Translations under genes and position numbers: made by a program
From: Streptomyces sp. ISL-43
GTDB lineage: Bacteria; Actinomycetota; Actinomycetes; Streptomycetales; Streptomycetaceae
DNA: 64,000 bases
Assembly (NCBI RefSeq): GCF_018614195.1
Contig: NZ_JAGGOT010000048.1
Coordinates: forward strand, 62,001-126,000
Reading direction: 5' to 3'
Shown here: positions 43,034 to 51,943 of the stretch, in pieces
Layout of the letters: every line of letters begins with the position of its first letter
Numbering within the stretch: position 1 is the stretch's first letter
Notes under the pieces: generated by a model
The model's database searches: none
Told to the model about the DNA's origin: nothing
What the model saw: only the letters and a program-made list of their open reading frames with translations

Positions 43034-43197
43034 AGCCACTGTCACAGCCAGCGTCACCATCCCCGTTGCGACCCCTTCGTGTGACGTCGACTGCGGCCAT
43101 ATTGCTGGTCATTGACTGATAACCCTCGACTTATGTTGACAGCGGGTAGTCACACCGCTGCACTGGCGATCGACAGCCCCCACGTCAAGGAGACTCC

Positions 43198-44913
43198 GTG
43201 CCGCCTCGCCTGCGTGCGTCGCTCCCCTGCCTGACCGCGGCCGCCCTGCTCGCCCTCGCGCTCTGCCCCGCCCCGGCGGCGGCCGAGCCCACGGCGACCT
43301 CGGACACCCCGCTCGCTCTCACCCCGCCCATGGGCTGGAACAACTGGGCGCACTACATGTGCGACATCGACGAGGCCAAGGTCGTGGCGAACGCGGACGC
43401 GCTGGTCTCCACCGGCCTCGCCGCCAAGGGCTACGACACGGTCACCGTCGACGACTGCTGGATGACCAAGAGCCGCGACGCGGACGGCAACCTCGTCGTC
43501 GACACGGACAAGTTCCCGCACGGCATGGCCTGGCTCGGCGAGTACCTGCACGCCAGGAAGCTCAAATTCGGCATCTACCAGGACGCCGGCCACCTCACCT
43601 GCGAGCGCTACCCCGGCAGCGGCTTCCCCGAGGGCGGCGGGCCCGACCACTACGCCCGCGACGCCCGGCAGTTCGCGACCTGGGAAGTCGACTACGTCAA
43701 GATGGACGGCTGCAATCTGTGGGTGCCCGAGGGCACCACGAAGGAGCAGGCCTACCGCGACGCCTACAACTCCGTGGCCAAGGCGCTGCGCGGGAGCGGG
43801 CGCGACATGGTGCTCTCCGCCTCCGCGCCCGCGTACTTCCAACAGGGCGAATGGGGCGGCGCCGACTGGCACAAGGTGCTCGACTGGGTCGGCGAGACCG
43901 GCCAGCTGTGGCGCGAGGGCCGGGACATCAAGGTGTACAAGCCGGCCGCGCCGGACACCTCTCGATGGAGCTCGGTCATGGGCAACTACGGCTACAACCG
44001 CTGGCTCGGCCGGTACGCGGGCCCCGGCAACTGGAACGACCCCGACTTCCTGATCGCGGGGGCCCCCGGGCTCACCGGGGCGGAGAGCCGCAGCCAGGTC
44101 GGCCTGTGGGCCATGATGGCCGCGCCGTTCATCCTGTCCTCGCAGGTCTCCGAGCTCGACCAGGCCGGCCTCGCCGCCCTCGGCAACACCGACCTGATCG
44201 CGCTCGACCAGGACCCGATGGGCCGGCAGGGCGCGGTGGTCTCCTCCAACGCCACCTTCGACATCCTGGTGCGGCCGCTCGCGAACGGGGACCGCGCCGT
44301 CGCCGTACTCAACCGGTCCGGCGCCGCCCGCTCCATCCGCGTACCGCTCGACGAGATCGGGCTGTCCTCCTGCACGGTCGACGCGAAGGACCTGTGGAGC
44401 GGGGAAGTCCGCGAGGTCTCCGGCGCGTTGACCGGCACGCTGGCCGCGCACGACACGGGCGTCTGGCGGCTCACCCCGCGCGCCGGCTGCGCCCCGGCCC
44501 TGCCCACCGGCCAGATCACCGGCCAGGGCGCGCGCCAGGGCGCCGCCTGCGCCGACGGTGCGAACACCACCGGAGTCGGCGCCGTGGTGATGGCCGCCTG
44601 CACGGGCGCGCCGGACCAGCGCTGGACCCTGGGCCGGGACAACGCCCTGCGCCTGGCCGGCGACTGCCTGACGGCGGGCCCGGACGGGCTCGTGGAGCTG
44701 GCCGACTGCTCGTCCGACCACCGGCGCCGCGATCCGGGGCAGGGCTGGAGCCCGCGCCGCGACGGAGCCCTGGTCGACGGGGCGAGCGGGCTCTGCCTGA
44801 CGGCGCCGGCCCCCGCCGCCGTCCCCGCCGAGCCCGGCAGCCCCGCCGAGCGGCTGCGGCTCACCCCCTGCGGCGACCACCGGGTCGACCAGGTCTGGGC
44901 CCTGCCGGTCTGA
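43198..44913 (+). CDS. Secreted alpha-galactosidase, GH27, with ricin-type lectin domain
   Basis: 571 residues from GTG 43198 (AAGGAG 5 nt upstream). Signal peptide 1-29. GH27 barrel with LTPPMGWNNWAHYMCD (~41-56), TVDDCW, nucleophile Asp170 in YVKMDGC and the acid/base in GPGNWNDPDFL (~276-285), then a C-terminal beta domain. Residues ~440-571 are a ricin-type beta-trefoil with DQRWTL and VWALPV QxW-like motifs, which would hold the enzyme on polysaccharide. It removes terminal alpha-galactose outside the cell. The GH89 gene follows 132 bp later on the same strand and is probably co-transcribed. Confidence 0.93.
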   Translation: MPPRLRASLPCLTAAALLALALCPAPAAAEPTATSDTPLALTPPMGWNNWAHYMCDIDEAKVVANADALVSTGLAAKGYDTVTVDDCWMTKSRDADGNLVVDTDKFPHGMAWLGEYLHARKLKFGIYQDAGHLTCERYPGSGFPEGGGPDHYARDARQFATWEVDYVKMDGCNLWVPEGTTKEQAYRDAYNSVAKALRGSGRDMVLSASAPAYFQQGEWGGADWHKVLDWVGETGQLWREGRDIKVYKPAAPDTSRWSSVMGNYGYNRWLGRYAGPGNWNDPDFLIAGAPGLTGAESRSQVGLWAMMAAPFILSSQVSELDQAGLAALGNTDLIALDQDPMGRQGAVVSSNATFDILVRPLANGDRAVAVLNRSGAARSIRVPLDEIGLSSCTVDAKDLWSGEVREVSGALTGTLAAHDTGVWRLTPRAGCAPALPTGQITGQGARQGAACADGANTTGVGAVVMAACTGAPDQRWTLGRDNALRLAGDCLTAGPDGLVELADCSSDHRRRDPGQGWSPRRDGALVDGASGLCLTAPAPAAVPAEPGSPAERLRLTPCGDHRVDQVWALPV

Positions 44914-45045
44914 CGGCCCGCGCCCATGGCGAAACAGACGGGTCCCCAGACGGGGAACCAGACGGGCATTCAGCCACCGCCCGAGCCGCCGAGGCCGCCG
45001 AGGCCGGCGGAGACGACCGAGACGACCGAGACGAGGACTACGCTT

Positions 45046-47328
45046 ATGCCGGGCCCAACCCCACCACGCGGCCGGGCCGGTCGGGTGAGCCGCCGGGTCA
45101 CGCTGGCAGCGCTGCCCGCGGCCCTGCTGACCCTGGCGGTCGCCGGAGCCGCCCCCGGGGCCACGGCCCGGGGGACCCAGCCCCCTGCGGCCGCCGGTGC
45201 GGGACACGAGGTACGGGACCGGCCGCGGGTCTTCGACGCCTCCCCCGCGCGGGCCTCCCTGGAGCGGCTGCTGCCGAAGCACGCCGGTCAGTTCACGCTG
45301 GTGGCGGACCCCGCGGCGACGAAGGACGCCTTCACCGTCTCCGGGACGGCCGGCGCGATCACCATCCGGGGCTCCACCGGCGCCACCCTGCTCACCGGGG
45401 TCGGCTGGTACCTCCAGCACGTCGCCGGAGCCGACATCGGCTGGCCCGGCGACAGCATCGGGATGCTGCCCGCCGAGCTGCCCGCGGTGCCCGCGCCGGT
45501 CACCCGGACCGCGCTGGTGGCGCACCGGTACGCCCTGAACGACACCGACGACGGGTACACGGGCCCGTACCGCACCTTCGAGGAACACCAACGGCAGATC
45601 GACCTGCTCGCCCTGCACGGCATCAACGAGGTGTTCGTGCAGGTCGGCGCCGAGTACCCGTACTACCGGGCGCTCCAGCGCTTCGGCTACACGGCCGAGG
45701 AGCTGCGCGAGTGGATCCCGGGCCCCGGCCACCAGAGCTGGTGGCTGCTGCAGAACCTCAGCGGCTTCGGCGGCCCCGTCACCGAGCAGCTGATGAAGGC
45801 GCGCGCCGAGTTGGGCGGCCGGATCGCCGAGCAGCTGCGCGGCCTCGGCATGACCCCGGTGCTGCCGGGCTACTTCGGCACCGTGCCGCCCTCCTTCGCG
45901 GACCGCAACCCGGGCGCGGTGACCGTGCCGCAGGGCGACTGGGCGGGCTTTGACCGGCCGGACTGGCTGGACCCGGTCTCACCGGTCTTCGCGAAACTGG
46001 CCGCCGACTACTACGCCGAGCAGCGGGCGCTCTTCGGGGACAGCACGATGTACCGGATGAGCCCGCTGCACGAAGGCGGGCACACCGGTTCGGTCGATGT
46101 GAAGGAGGCCGCCGGGGCCGTGCAGCAGGCGCTGTGGGCGGCCCATCCGGGTGCGCTGTGGGCGGTACTGGGCTGGCAGGACGATCCGACGAAGGAGCTC
46201 CTGGCCGGGGTGGACACCTCGAAGCTGCTGATCATGGACGGGCTGTCGGACCGCTACAACCGCCTGGACCGCGAGGTCCGTTGGGGCGGAGCCCCGTACG
46301 CGATGGGCAGCATCTACAACTTCGGCGGGCACACGACGGTCGGCGCGAACACCTCGGTGTGGATCGACCGGTTCGGGTCCTGGCGCGCGAAGGCCGACAG
46401 CGCGCTGACCGGCATCGCCTACCTGCCGGAGGCCACAGGGACCAACCCGGCGGCCTTCGACCTCTTCACCGACCTCGCGTGGGAGCCGGGCCCGATCGAC
46501 CAGCAGCGGTGGTTCGCGGACTTCGCGGGCAGGCGTTACGGGCGGCCGGACGCCGAGGCCGCGGCGGCGTGGGAGGAACTGCGCACGGGACCGTACAGCA
46601 CCTCCTCGGGGCTGTGGTCGGAGTCCCAGGACAGCCTGTTCACGGCCCGGCCGAGCCTGACGGCGCTGGGATCCGCCTACTGGAGCCCCAAGGCGATGCG
46701 GTATCCGGCGGGTTCGGTACGCCGCGCCCTGGACCACCTGCTCAAGGTCGACCCGCTGCTGCGCGGCTCCAGCGCCTACCGCTTCGACCTGGTGGACACC
46801 GCGCGGCAGGCCCTCGCCAACCACTCCCGGGTGCTGCTGCCGCGCATCAAGGCGGCCTACGAGGCCCGGGATCTGACCCTCTTCCGCGAACTGACCACCG
46901 AATGGGCGAACCGGGAGAAGCAGTTGGACGCGCTCGTCGGCTCCGACCCGAACTTCCTGCTCGGCTCCTGGCTGTCGGCGGCCCGCTCGCACGGAGCGGA
47001 CGAGGCCGAGAAGGACCGCTACGAGTACGACGCCCGCTCGATCCTGAGCGTGTGGGGACGCCAGAGCACCAGCGAGGGCGGCTTCCTGCACGACTACGCG
47101 AACCGCGAATGGGCCGGTCTCGTCTCGGAGTTGTACGCGCGGCGTTGGGCGTCCTACTTCGCCTCGCTGGATGAGGCCCTCGTGCTGGAGGCCGCGCCGA
47201 GGGCGATCGACTGGCACGCCTTCGAGGAGGAGTGGGCGCGGCTGACCACCCGCCACCCGGACCGGCCGAGCGGGGATCCGTACGTCCTGGCGGCCAGGGT
47301 CGCGGCCACCCTGCCCAAGGTGGAATGA
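45046..47328 (+). CDS. Secreted alpha-N-acetylglucosaminidase, GH89
   Basis: 760 residues from ATG 45046 (GAGG upstream); an ATG at 44926 would add a Thr/Glu/Pro repeat and has no ribosome site. A twin-Arg signal (VSRRVTLAALPAALLTL) exports it. NAGLU landmarks: an N-terminal domain (~60-150), GINEVFVQVGAEYPYYRALQRFGY, LLQNLSGFGGPVTEQLM, GMTPVLPGYFGTVP, MSPLHEGGHTG (catalytic Glu) and YLPEATGTNPAAFDLFTDLAW (second catalytic Glu), then a helical C-terminus. The family removes terminal alpha-linked GlcNAc from glycoprotein or heparan-type glycans. Its pairing with a GH27 enzyme suggests mucin- or glycoprotein-type substrates. Confidence 0.93.
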   Translation: MPGPTPPRGRAGRVSRRVTLAALPAALLTLAVAGAAPGATARGTQPPAAAGAGHEVRDRPRVFDASPARASLERLLPKHAGQFTLVADPAATKDAFTVSGTAGAITIRGSTGATLLTGVGWYLQHVAGADIGWPGDSIGMLPAELPAVPAPVTRTALVAHRYALNDTDDGYTGPYRTFEEHQRQIDLLALHGINEVFVQVGAEYPYYRALQRFGYTAEELREWIPGPGHQSWWLLQNLSGFGGPVTEQLMKARAELGGRIAEQLRGLGMTPVLPGYFGTVPPSFADRNPGAVTVPQGDWAGFDRPDWLDPVSPVFAKLAADYYAEQRALFGDSTMYRMSPLHEGGHTGSVDVKEAAGAVQQALWAAHPGALWAVLGWQDDPTKELLAGVDTSKLLIMDGLSDRYNRLDREVRWGGAPYAMGSIYNFGGHTTVGANTSVWIDRFGSWRAKADSALTGIAYLPEATGTNPAAFDLFTDLAWEPGPIDQQRWFADFAGRRYGRPDAEAAAAWEELRTGPYSTSSGLWSESQDSLFTARPSLTALGSAYWSPKAMRYPAGSVRRALDHLLKVDPLLRGSSAYRFDLVDTARQALANHSRVLLPRIKAAYEARDLTLFRELTTEWANREKQLDALVGSDPNFLLGSWLSAARSHGADEAEKDRYEYDARSILSVWGRQSTSEGGFLHDYANREWAGLVSELYARRWASYFASLDEALVLEAAPRAIDWHAFEEEWARLTTRHPDRPSGDPYVLAARVAATLPKVE

Positions 47329-47470
47329 CCGGAACCCCGGCCGCGGTGGAGATCGCCGAATGATCTGATCTTCACCCTCCCGTGGGAATCCCCCCACCCT
47401 CGCGAGGGAGCCGCGAGCCGAGCTCCAGCCGCAAGGGCGGAGCGCTGGGTTCACTGGCGGAAATCGATCA

Positions 47471-47503
47471 GGGGCGGCCTCCGGAACTACCGGCGGCCGC
47501 CCC
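47471..47503 (+). terminator. Interrupted hairpin after the GH89 gene
   Basis: GGGGCGGCC (47471-47479) pairs with GGCCGCCCC (47495-47503), and an inner CCGG/CCGG adds 4 bp. It is the probable terminator of the GH27-GH89 unit. The rest of the 198-bp gap shows nothing else. Confidence 0.6.
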
Positions 47504-47526
47504 TTCCGACGCCGGGAGCGCCCGCC

Positions 47527-47817
47527 ATGTCCGAACCCGTCCCGACGCCGCCCTCCGCCGCCCTGGAGCCCCCGGCACTCCTCGCCGCCGGTGCCCGCGA
47601 CCTCGCCCCCGACCGGTTACGCCGGTCCGCGGACCGGGCGCGGGACCCCGCGCACCGCTCGGACCCGTGGGCGCTGCTCGCCGACGGGGTCGTGGAGCTG
47701 CGCAAGCGCGGGGAGATCGCCATGAGCCGCCGGACGGGGACGGCCGGCAGCGCGGAGAGCCACCTCGTGACCATGGCCCGGCGGGCCGCCGAGCGGGCCG
47801 GCCGCCCCCGCGCGTGA
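47527..47817 (+). CDS. Small hypothetical protein
   Basis: 96 residues from ATG 47527 with GGGAG 8 nt upstream and strong third-position GC. It has a Pro/Ala-rich start and then a helical, Arg-rich region (LAAGARDLAPDRLRRSADRARDPA; VVELRKRGEIAMSRRTG). No known family was recognised. It precedes the sigma factor gene by 111 bp. Confidence 0.55.
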   Translation: MSEPVPTPPSAALEPPALLAAGARDLAPDRLRRSADRARDPAHRSDPWALLADGVVELRKRGEIAMSRRTGTAGSAESHLVTMARRAAERAGRPRA

Positions 47818-47928
47818 GCGAGCCCTTCCGGGGCGGGTTGCGGCCAATCCGGTGGCGCGACGGCTCCGAATGGCTGACAAGGAGTGCGACCACCGAGGAA
47901 TGCCGGTGGATCGCGGAGGATCGGTGCC

Positions 47929-48504
47929 GTGGATGACGAGACACGGACCGGGGAGAGCGAGCGTCTGTCCGTCCAGCTCGGCCGGGTCGCCGAGGGGGAC
48001 GAGGCCGCCTTCGTCCGCGTGTACGAGGCGGTCAGCGGATCGGTACTTGGAGTGGCGCAGGCCGTGCTGCGGGACCGGGCCCAAGCGGAGGAGGTGACCC
48101 AGGAGGTGCTGGTGGAGGTGTGGCGCACCGCCGGGCGCTACCGCGCCGACCGGGGCACGGTGCGCGCCTGGGTGCTGACGATCGCCCACCGCCGGGCGGT
48201 GGACCGGGTGCGCTCCGCGCAGGCGGCCGCCGACCGGGAGCGGCGGGCGGCCCTGCTGGAGGCGGCGCTGCCGGAGTTCGACGAGGTGAGCGAGGCGGCG
48301 ATCGACCACGAGGAGCGGGAGCGGGTGCGGCACTGCCTGGCGTCGCTGACCGAGATCCAGCGCCAGGCGGTGGCCTTGGCGTACTACCGGGGCCTGACCT
48401 GCGCAGAGGTCGCGCGGACGCTGTCGGTTCCGCTCGGTACCGTGAAGACACGGCTGCGGGACGGCCTGCTGCGGCTGCGGACGTGTCTCGGGGTCTCGGC
48501 ATGA
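47929..48504 (+). CDS. ECF RNA polymerase sigma factor (SigK-like)
   Basis: 191 residues from GTG 47929 (GGAGG 10 nt upstream). Region 2 reads SVLGVAQAVLRDRAQAEEVT, then QEVLVEVWRTAGRYRADRG. Region 4 reads LTEIQRQAVALAYYRGLTCA, then EVARTLSVPLGTVKTRLRDGL. An anti-sigma factor follows 31 bp later, then a molybdopterin oxidoreductase. The order matches the SigK-RskA systems of actinobacteria, where the anti-sigma protein holds the sigma factor at the membrane until a redox-type signal. It probably activates its own cluster. Confidence 0.93.
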   Translation: MDDETRTGESERLSVQLGRVAEGDEAAFVRVYEAVSGSVLGVAQAVLRDRAQAEEVTQEVLVEVWRTAGRYRADRGTVRAWVLTIAHRRAVDRVRSAQAAADRERRAALLEAALPEFDEVSEAAIDHEERERVRHCLASLTEIQRQAVALAYYRGLTCAEVARTLSVPLGTVKTRLRDGLLRLRTCLGVSA

Positions 48505-48535
48505 GGATCAGGTCCGGAATCGGGGTGAGCCGCTG

Positions 48536-49270
48536 ATGAGCGTGCACGAGGACACCGGGGCGTACGTCCTGGACGCGCTGGCCCCGGCGGAGCGGACCGC
48601 CTTCGAGGCGCATCTGGAGTCGTGCCCCGAGTGCGCCCGGGAGGTACGGGACTTCGCGGCCACGGCGGCCCTGCTGGGCCGGGCCGTGGCCGTGGAACCG
48701 CCGCCGGAACTCCGGGAGGCGGTGCTGCGCCGCGTCCGCGCGGAGCCGCGGCCCGAGCCGATGGCACGGATCCCCGCGCGCCGGCCCTGGCCGCGCTGGG
48801 CCCTGGCGGCCTGCCTCGCGGCGGCGGCCGGGCTCGGCGGTGTCGCGGCCTGGCAGTACCAGCGGGCGGACGACGCCCGGCAGTCCGAGTACCGGGCGCG
48901 GGCCCGGGCCGAGGCGCTGACCGGGGTGCTGACGGCCCCCGACGCCCGGCTGGTGGTGGGCCGCGGGGCCGGCGGCGCGACGGGCACCGTCGTGGTCTCC
49001 CGGGACCGGGACCGGGCGGTGTTCGTGGCCGCCGGGATGGCGGCCGCGCCTGCCGGGCGGGCGTACCAGCTGTGGTTCGCCGACCCGGCGGGTGCCATGC
49101 GGCCGGCGGGGCTGCTGGATCCGGCCCGGCCGGACGCCCCGGCACTGCTGATCGGCACCGTGGGCGCGGCCACCGGGGTCGGGCTCACGCTGGAACCGGC
49201 GGGCGGTTCGGCCGCTCCGACGACGAAGCCGCTGATGCTGCTGGCGCTCCCGGCGCGCGGGGCGGCGTAG
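48536..49270 (+). CDS. Anti-sigma factor (RskA-like)
   Basis: 244 residues. The N-terminus is a zinc-binding anti-sigma domain (HEDTGAYVLDALAPAERTAF, then EAHLESCPECAREV, H..C..C). One membrane span (ALAACLAAAAGLGGVAAWQ, ~93-111) follows. The extracytoplasmic RskA domain is ~130-244 (VVVSRDRDRAVFVAAGMAAAPAGRAYQLWF). It overlaps functionally with the sigma gene just upstream and should release it after regulated proteolysis. Confidence 0.92.
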   Translation: MSVHEDTGAYVLDALAPAERTAFEAHLESCPECAREVRDFAATAALLGRAVAVEPPPELREAVLRRVRAEPRPEPMARIPARRPWPRWALAACLAAAAGLGGVAAWQYQRADDARQSEYRARARAEALTGVLTAPDARLVVGRGAGGATGTVVVSRDRDRAVFVAAGMAAAPAGRAYQLWFADPAGAMRPAGLLDPARPDAPALLIGTVGAATGVGLTLEPAGGSAAPTTKPLMLLALPARGAA

Positions 49271-49348
49271 CGCCATGTCGCACGAGTAGCGCCGGGCCGG
49301 CGCGCCCCCAGGGGGATTCCGAGCAGACCGGGTGGAGAGTGAGTCCGA

Positions 49349-50926
49349 ATGACCGGAGTGAAGGCAGAACCGAGGCGCCCGCGGCGGTACGCGCTCGGCG
49401 CCGTCAGCGGACTGGTCGCCGCTGTCAGCGGACTGGCTCTGGCGCACTTGGCGGCGGCGGCCGTCCGTCCGGAGGCCTCCCCGCTCACCGCGGTCGGCGG
49501 GGCCGTGGTGGACCGCACCCCGGTCGCGCTCAAGGAGTGGGCGATCCGCCAGTTCGGCGAGGCCGACAAGCTGGTCCTGGGCCTCGGCATCATCGTCGTG
49601 CTCGGCGCGATCGCGGCCGCGGCCGGGCTGCTCGCCGTACGCCACCTGCCCGCGGGCATGGCGCTCGCGGCCGCCGTCGGGGCGGTCGGGGCGGTGGCCG
49701 CGCTCAGCCGACCGGAGGCGGGCTGGAAGGACGCGCTGCCCTCGCTGACGGGCGGGGCCGCGGCCGCCGGAGTGCTGTACCTGCTGGTCGCGGCCTTGAG
49801 GCGGCTCGGACCGGGCCCCGCGGCCGGCGGCATGGACCGGCGCGGCTTCGGCCGCCTCGTCGTGGGCGCCCTCGCGCTCTCGGCCGGGGCCGGGTACGCC
49901 GGGCGAAGGCTCGGCGCCTTCGGCTCGGCGGGGGCCACGTCCTCCCGGGCGGACCTGGTCCTGCCGGCGCCCTCCGTGCCGGCGCCGCCGGTACCGGCCG
50001 GGGCCGATCTGCGGATCCCCGGGATCTCCCGGTTCCTCACCCCGAACGGGGACTTCTACCGGGTCGACACCGCCCTGGTCGTACCGCGCGTGGACGCGGA
50101 CGCCTGGCGGCTGCGCATCCACGGGGACGGAGTGGCCAGGCCCCTCACCCTCGACCTGCGCGAGCTGCTCTCCCGTCCGCTGGTCGAGCACGACATCACC
50201 CTCACGTGCGTGTCCAACGAGGTCGGTGGCCCGTACGCGGGCAATGCCCGCTGGCTCGGCGTCCGCCTCGCGGATCTGCTCCGCGAGGCCGGGGTGCGGC
50301 CCCCGTCGCAGGGCGGTCCTGCCGACCAGCTGGTGGCGCGCTCGGTGGACGGGATGACCCTCGGCACCCCCGTCGAGGCCGTGATGGACGGCCGGGAGGC
50401 GCTGCTCGCCGTCGGGATGAACGGCGAGCCGCTCCCCTTCCGGCACGGCTTCCCCGTACGGATGGTCGTGCCGGGCCTGTACGGGTACGTCTCCGCGTGC
50501 AAGTGGCTGCGCGAGCTGCGCCTGACCACCTTCGACGCCTACGACGCCTATTGGGTGCGCCGGTCCTGGGCCCCGCGGGCTCCGGTCAAGACCCAGTCGC
50601 GCATCGACACCCCGCGCCCCTCCGCCGAGCCCGCGCCGGGGCCGGTGGCCGTCGCCGGGGTGGCGTGGGCGCAGCACCGGGGCATCGCGCGGGTCGAGGT
50701 ACGGGTGGACGCGGGTCCCTGGCACGAGGCCCGGCTCGGGGACGCGGACGGCGACGACACCTGGCGCCAGTGGGTGTGGACGTGGGAGGCGACTCCCGGG
50801 CGGCACACCCTGGAGGTCCGCGCCACGGACCGGACGGGCGCCGTACAGACGGGGAAACGCGCCGGGACGGTCCCCGACGGGGCGACCGGGTGGCACTCGG
50901 TGGTCGTGCGCGTCCGGTCCGCCTGA
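49349..50926 (+). CDS. Membrane-bound molybdopterin oxidoreductase (sulfite-oxidase type)
   Basis: 525 residues. Four or five membrane spans (~15-185) precede a Tat-independent linker and the catalytic domain (~200-400) with NGDFYRVDTALVVPRVDADAW, the Mo-ligand Cys in LTCVSNEVGGPYAGNARW, and MNGEPLPFRHGFPVRMVVPGLYGYVSACKW. An Ig-like Moco dimerisation domain (~415-520) ends it. Fused membrane spans in front of the Moco domain indicate an enzyme facing the outside. It lies 78 bp after the anti-sigma gene and is the likely sigma target, perhaps repairing or oxidising sulfur compounds (MsrP-like) by inference. Confidence 0.9.
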   Translation: MTGVKAEPRRPRRYALGAVSGLVAAVSGLALAHLAAAAVRPEASPLTAVGGAVVDRTPVALKEWAIRQFGEADKLVLGLGIIVVLGAIAAAAGLLAVRHLPAGMALAAAVGAVGAVAALSRPEAGWKDALPSLTGGAAAAGVLYLLVAALRRLGPGPAAGGMDRRGFGRLVVGALALSAGAGYAGRRLGAFGSAGATSSRADLVLPAPSVPAPPVPAGADLRIPGISRFLTPNGDFYRVDTALVVPRVDADAWRLRIHGDGVARPLTLDLRELLSRPLVEHDITLTCVSNEVGGPYAGNARWLGVRLADLLREAGVRPPSQGGPADQLVARSVDGMTLGTPVEAVMDGREALLAVGMNGEPLPFRHGFPVRMVVPGLYGYVSACKWLRELRLTTFDAYDAYWVRRSWAPRAPVKTQSRIDTPRPSAEPAPGPVAVAGVAWAQHRGIARVEVRVDAGPWHEARLGDADGDDTWRQWVWTWEATPGRHTLEVRATDRTGAVQTGKRAGTVPDGATGWHSVVVRVRSA

Positions 50927-50974
50927 GGAGCGGGGTGTGACCGCGTCACGCGCCGCCGGGGTGTCCTTCCCGCG

Positions 50975-51943
50975 TCAGGCGGCCGGGGTCGTCGGCGCGG
51001 GGCAGACCATCGCGGCCGGGCCGGCCAGGGCGCGTGCCGTGCGCAGCAGGCCGGGAGGCGTGGCGGCGGTGAGGGTCCAGACGACGGCGCCGCCGGCGGG
51101 GGGCCGCGGGACGTCCGCGAACCGGGCCCGCAGGTCGGCCTCGGCGGTCGCCGGGCACCGAAGGTGCAGGTCCTCGTAGCGCACCGGGGCGGTGTCCACC
51201 TGGCGTATCCCGATCCGGCCGCCGTCGCCGATCCGCAGTTCGGTCAAGCCCCGGCCGCCCGGTTCGCCGGGGCCCCGGGCGTGGGTGTTGCCCGGGTACA
51301 CGGCGAACGCGCCGGTACCCGGGACGAGCCGGTGGTGGACGTGGCCCAGCGCCCAGTAGTCGTATCCGGCGCGCGCGAGTGTCCGCGGGTCGGCCGGCGC
51401 GCAGATCCGGCGGCTCCAGGCGCCGTGCAGGCTGGTGTGCAGGAGCCCGATGTTGACGGTGCCGGGGACCCGGCGCGGGTATCCGGCGGCCAGGTCGCGG
51501 CGCTCGTCCGGGTCGGCCACCGACTGGCCGTGGACGGTGATGCCGAGGTCGGGCCAGGACACCGACTCGGGGGCGTCCGCCGCGAGCCAGCGCACGGACG
51601 GCGGAAGGTTCAGCTTGTGCGGCAGGGGGCTCTGCGCGTCGTGGTTGCCCGAGACCACCACCGTGCGCAGGCCCGCCTCGTCGAAGGCGCCGAGGGCGTC
51701 CTGGCAGGCGGCGAGCGCGCGGGCGTCGGCGTGGCGGCGGTCGAAGACGTCCCCGGCGAGGAGCACCGCGTGGTAGCCGTCCCCGACGATGTGGCGCACG
51801 GCCGCGCGCAGGGCCTCGTACGGAGCCTCGTACGGATCTATCGCGGGCGCCCCGGGGTACTCGGCCAGCCCGCCCAGGGCGGACCCTATGTGCAGGTCGG
51901 CCAGGTGGGCCACGCGTATCGGGCCGGGCTCGGACGCTCTCAC
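50975..51943 (-). CDS. SbcD-like metallophosphoesterase/exonuclease
   Basis: 322 residues from GTG 51943, overlapping the CYTH-like gene stop by GTGA. Phosphodiesterase metal motifs occur in order: HLADLHIG, LAGDVFDRR, VSGNHDAQ, LLHTS and ALGHVHH. Length and C-terminal cap fit the YhaO/SbcD-type nucleases that trim DNA ends. No SbcC ATPase gene is nearby, so it may act alone or with a distant partner. Confidence 0.88.
   Translation of the reverse strand: MRASEPGPIRVAHLADLHIGSALGGLAEYPGAPAIDPYEAPYEALRAAVRHIVGDGYHAVLLAGDVFDRRHADARALAACQDALGAFDEAGLRTVVVSGNHDAQSPLPHKLNLPPSVRWLAADAPESVSWPDLGITVHGQSVADPDERRDLAAGYPRRVPGTVNIGLLHTSLHGAWSRRICAPADPRTLARAGYDYWALGHVHHRLVPGTGAFAVYPGNTHARGPGEPGGRGLTELRIGDGGRIGIRQVDTAPVRYEDLHLRCPATAEADLRARFADVPRPPAGGAVVWTLTAATPPGLLRTARALAGPAAMVCPAPTTPAA

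Noticed and set aside
43150..45732. 860-codon minus-strand frame over GH27/GH89
   Set aside because: Shadow of two well-supported secreted glycosidases on the plus strand.
48032..50896. 954-codon minus-strand frame over the sigma/anti-sigma/Moco genes
   Set aside because: Shadow frame; plus-strand genes have domains and ribosome sites.
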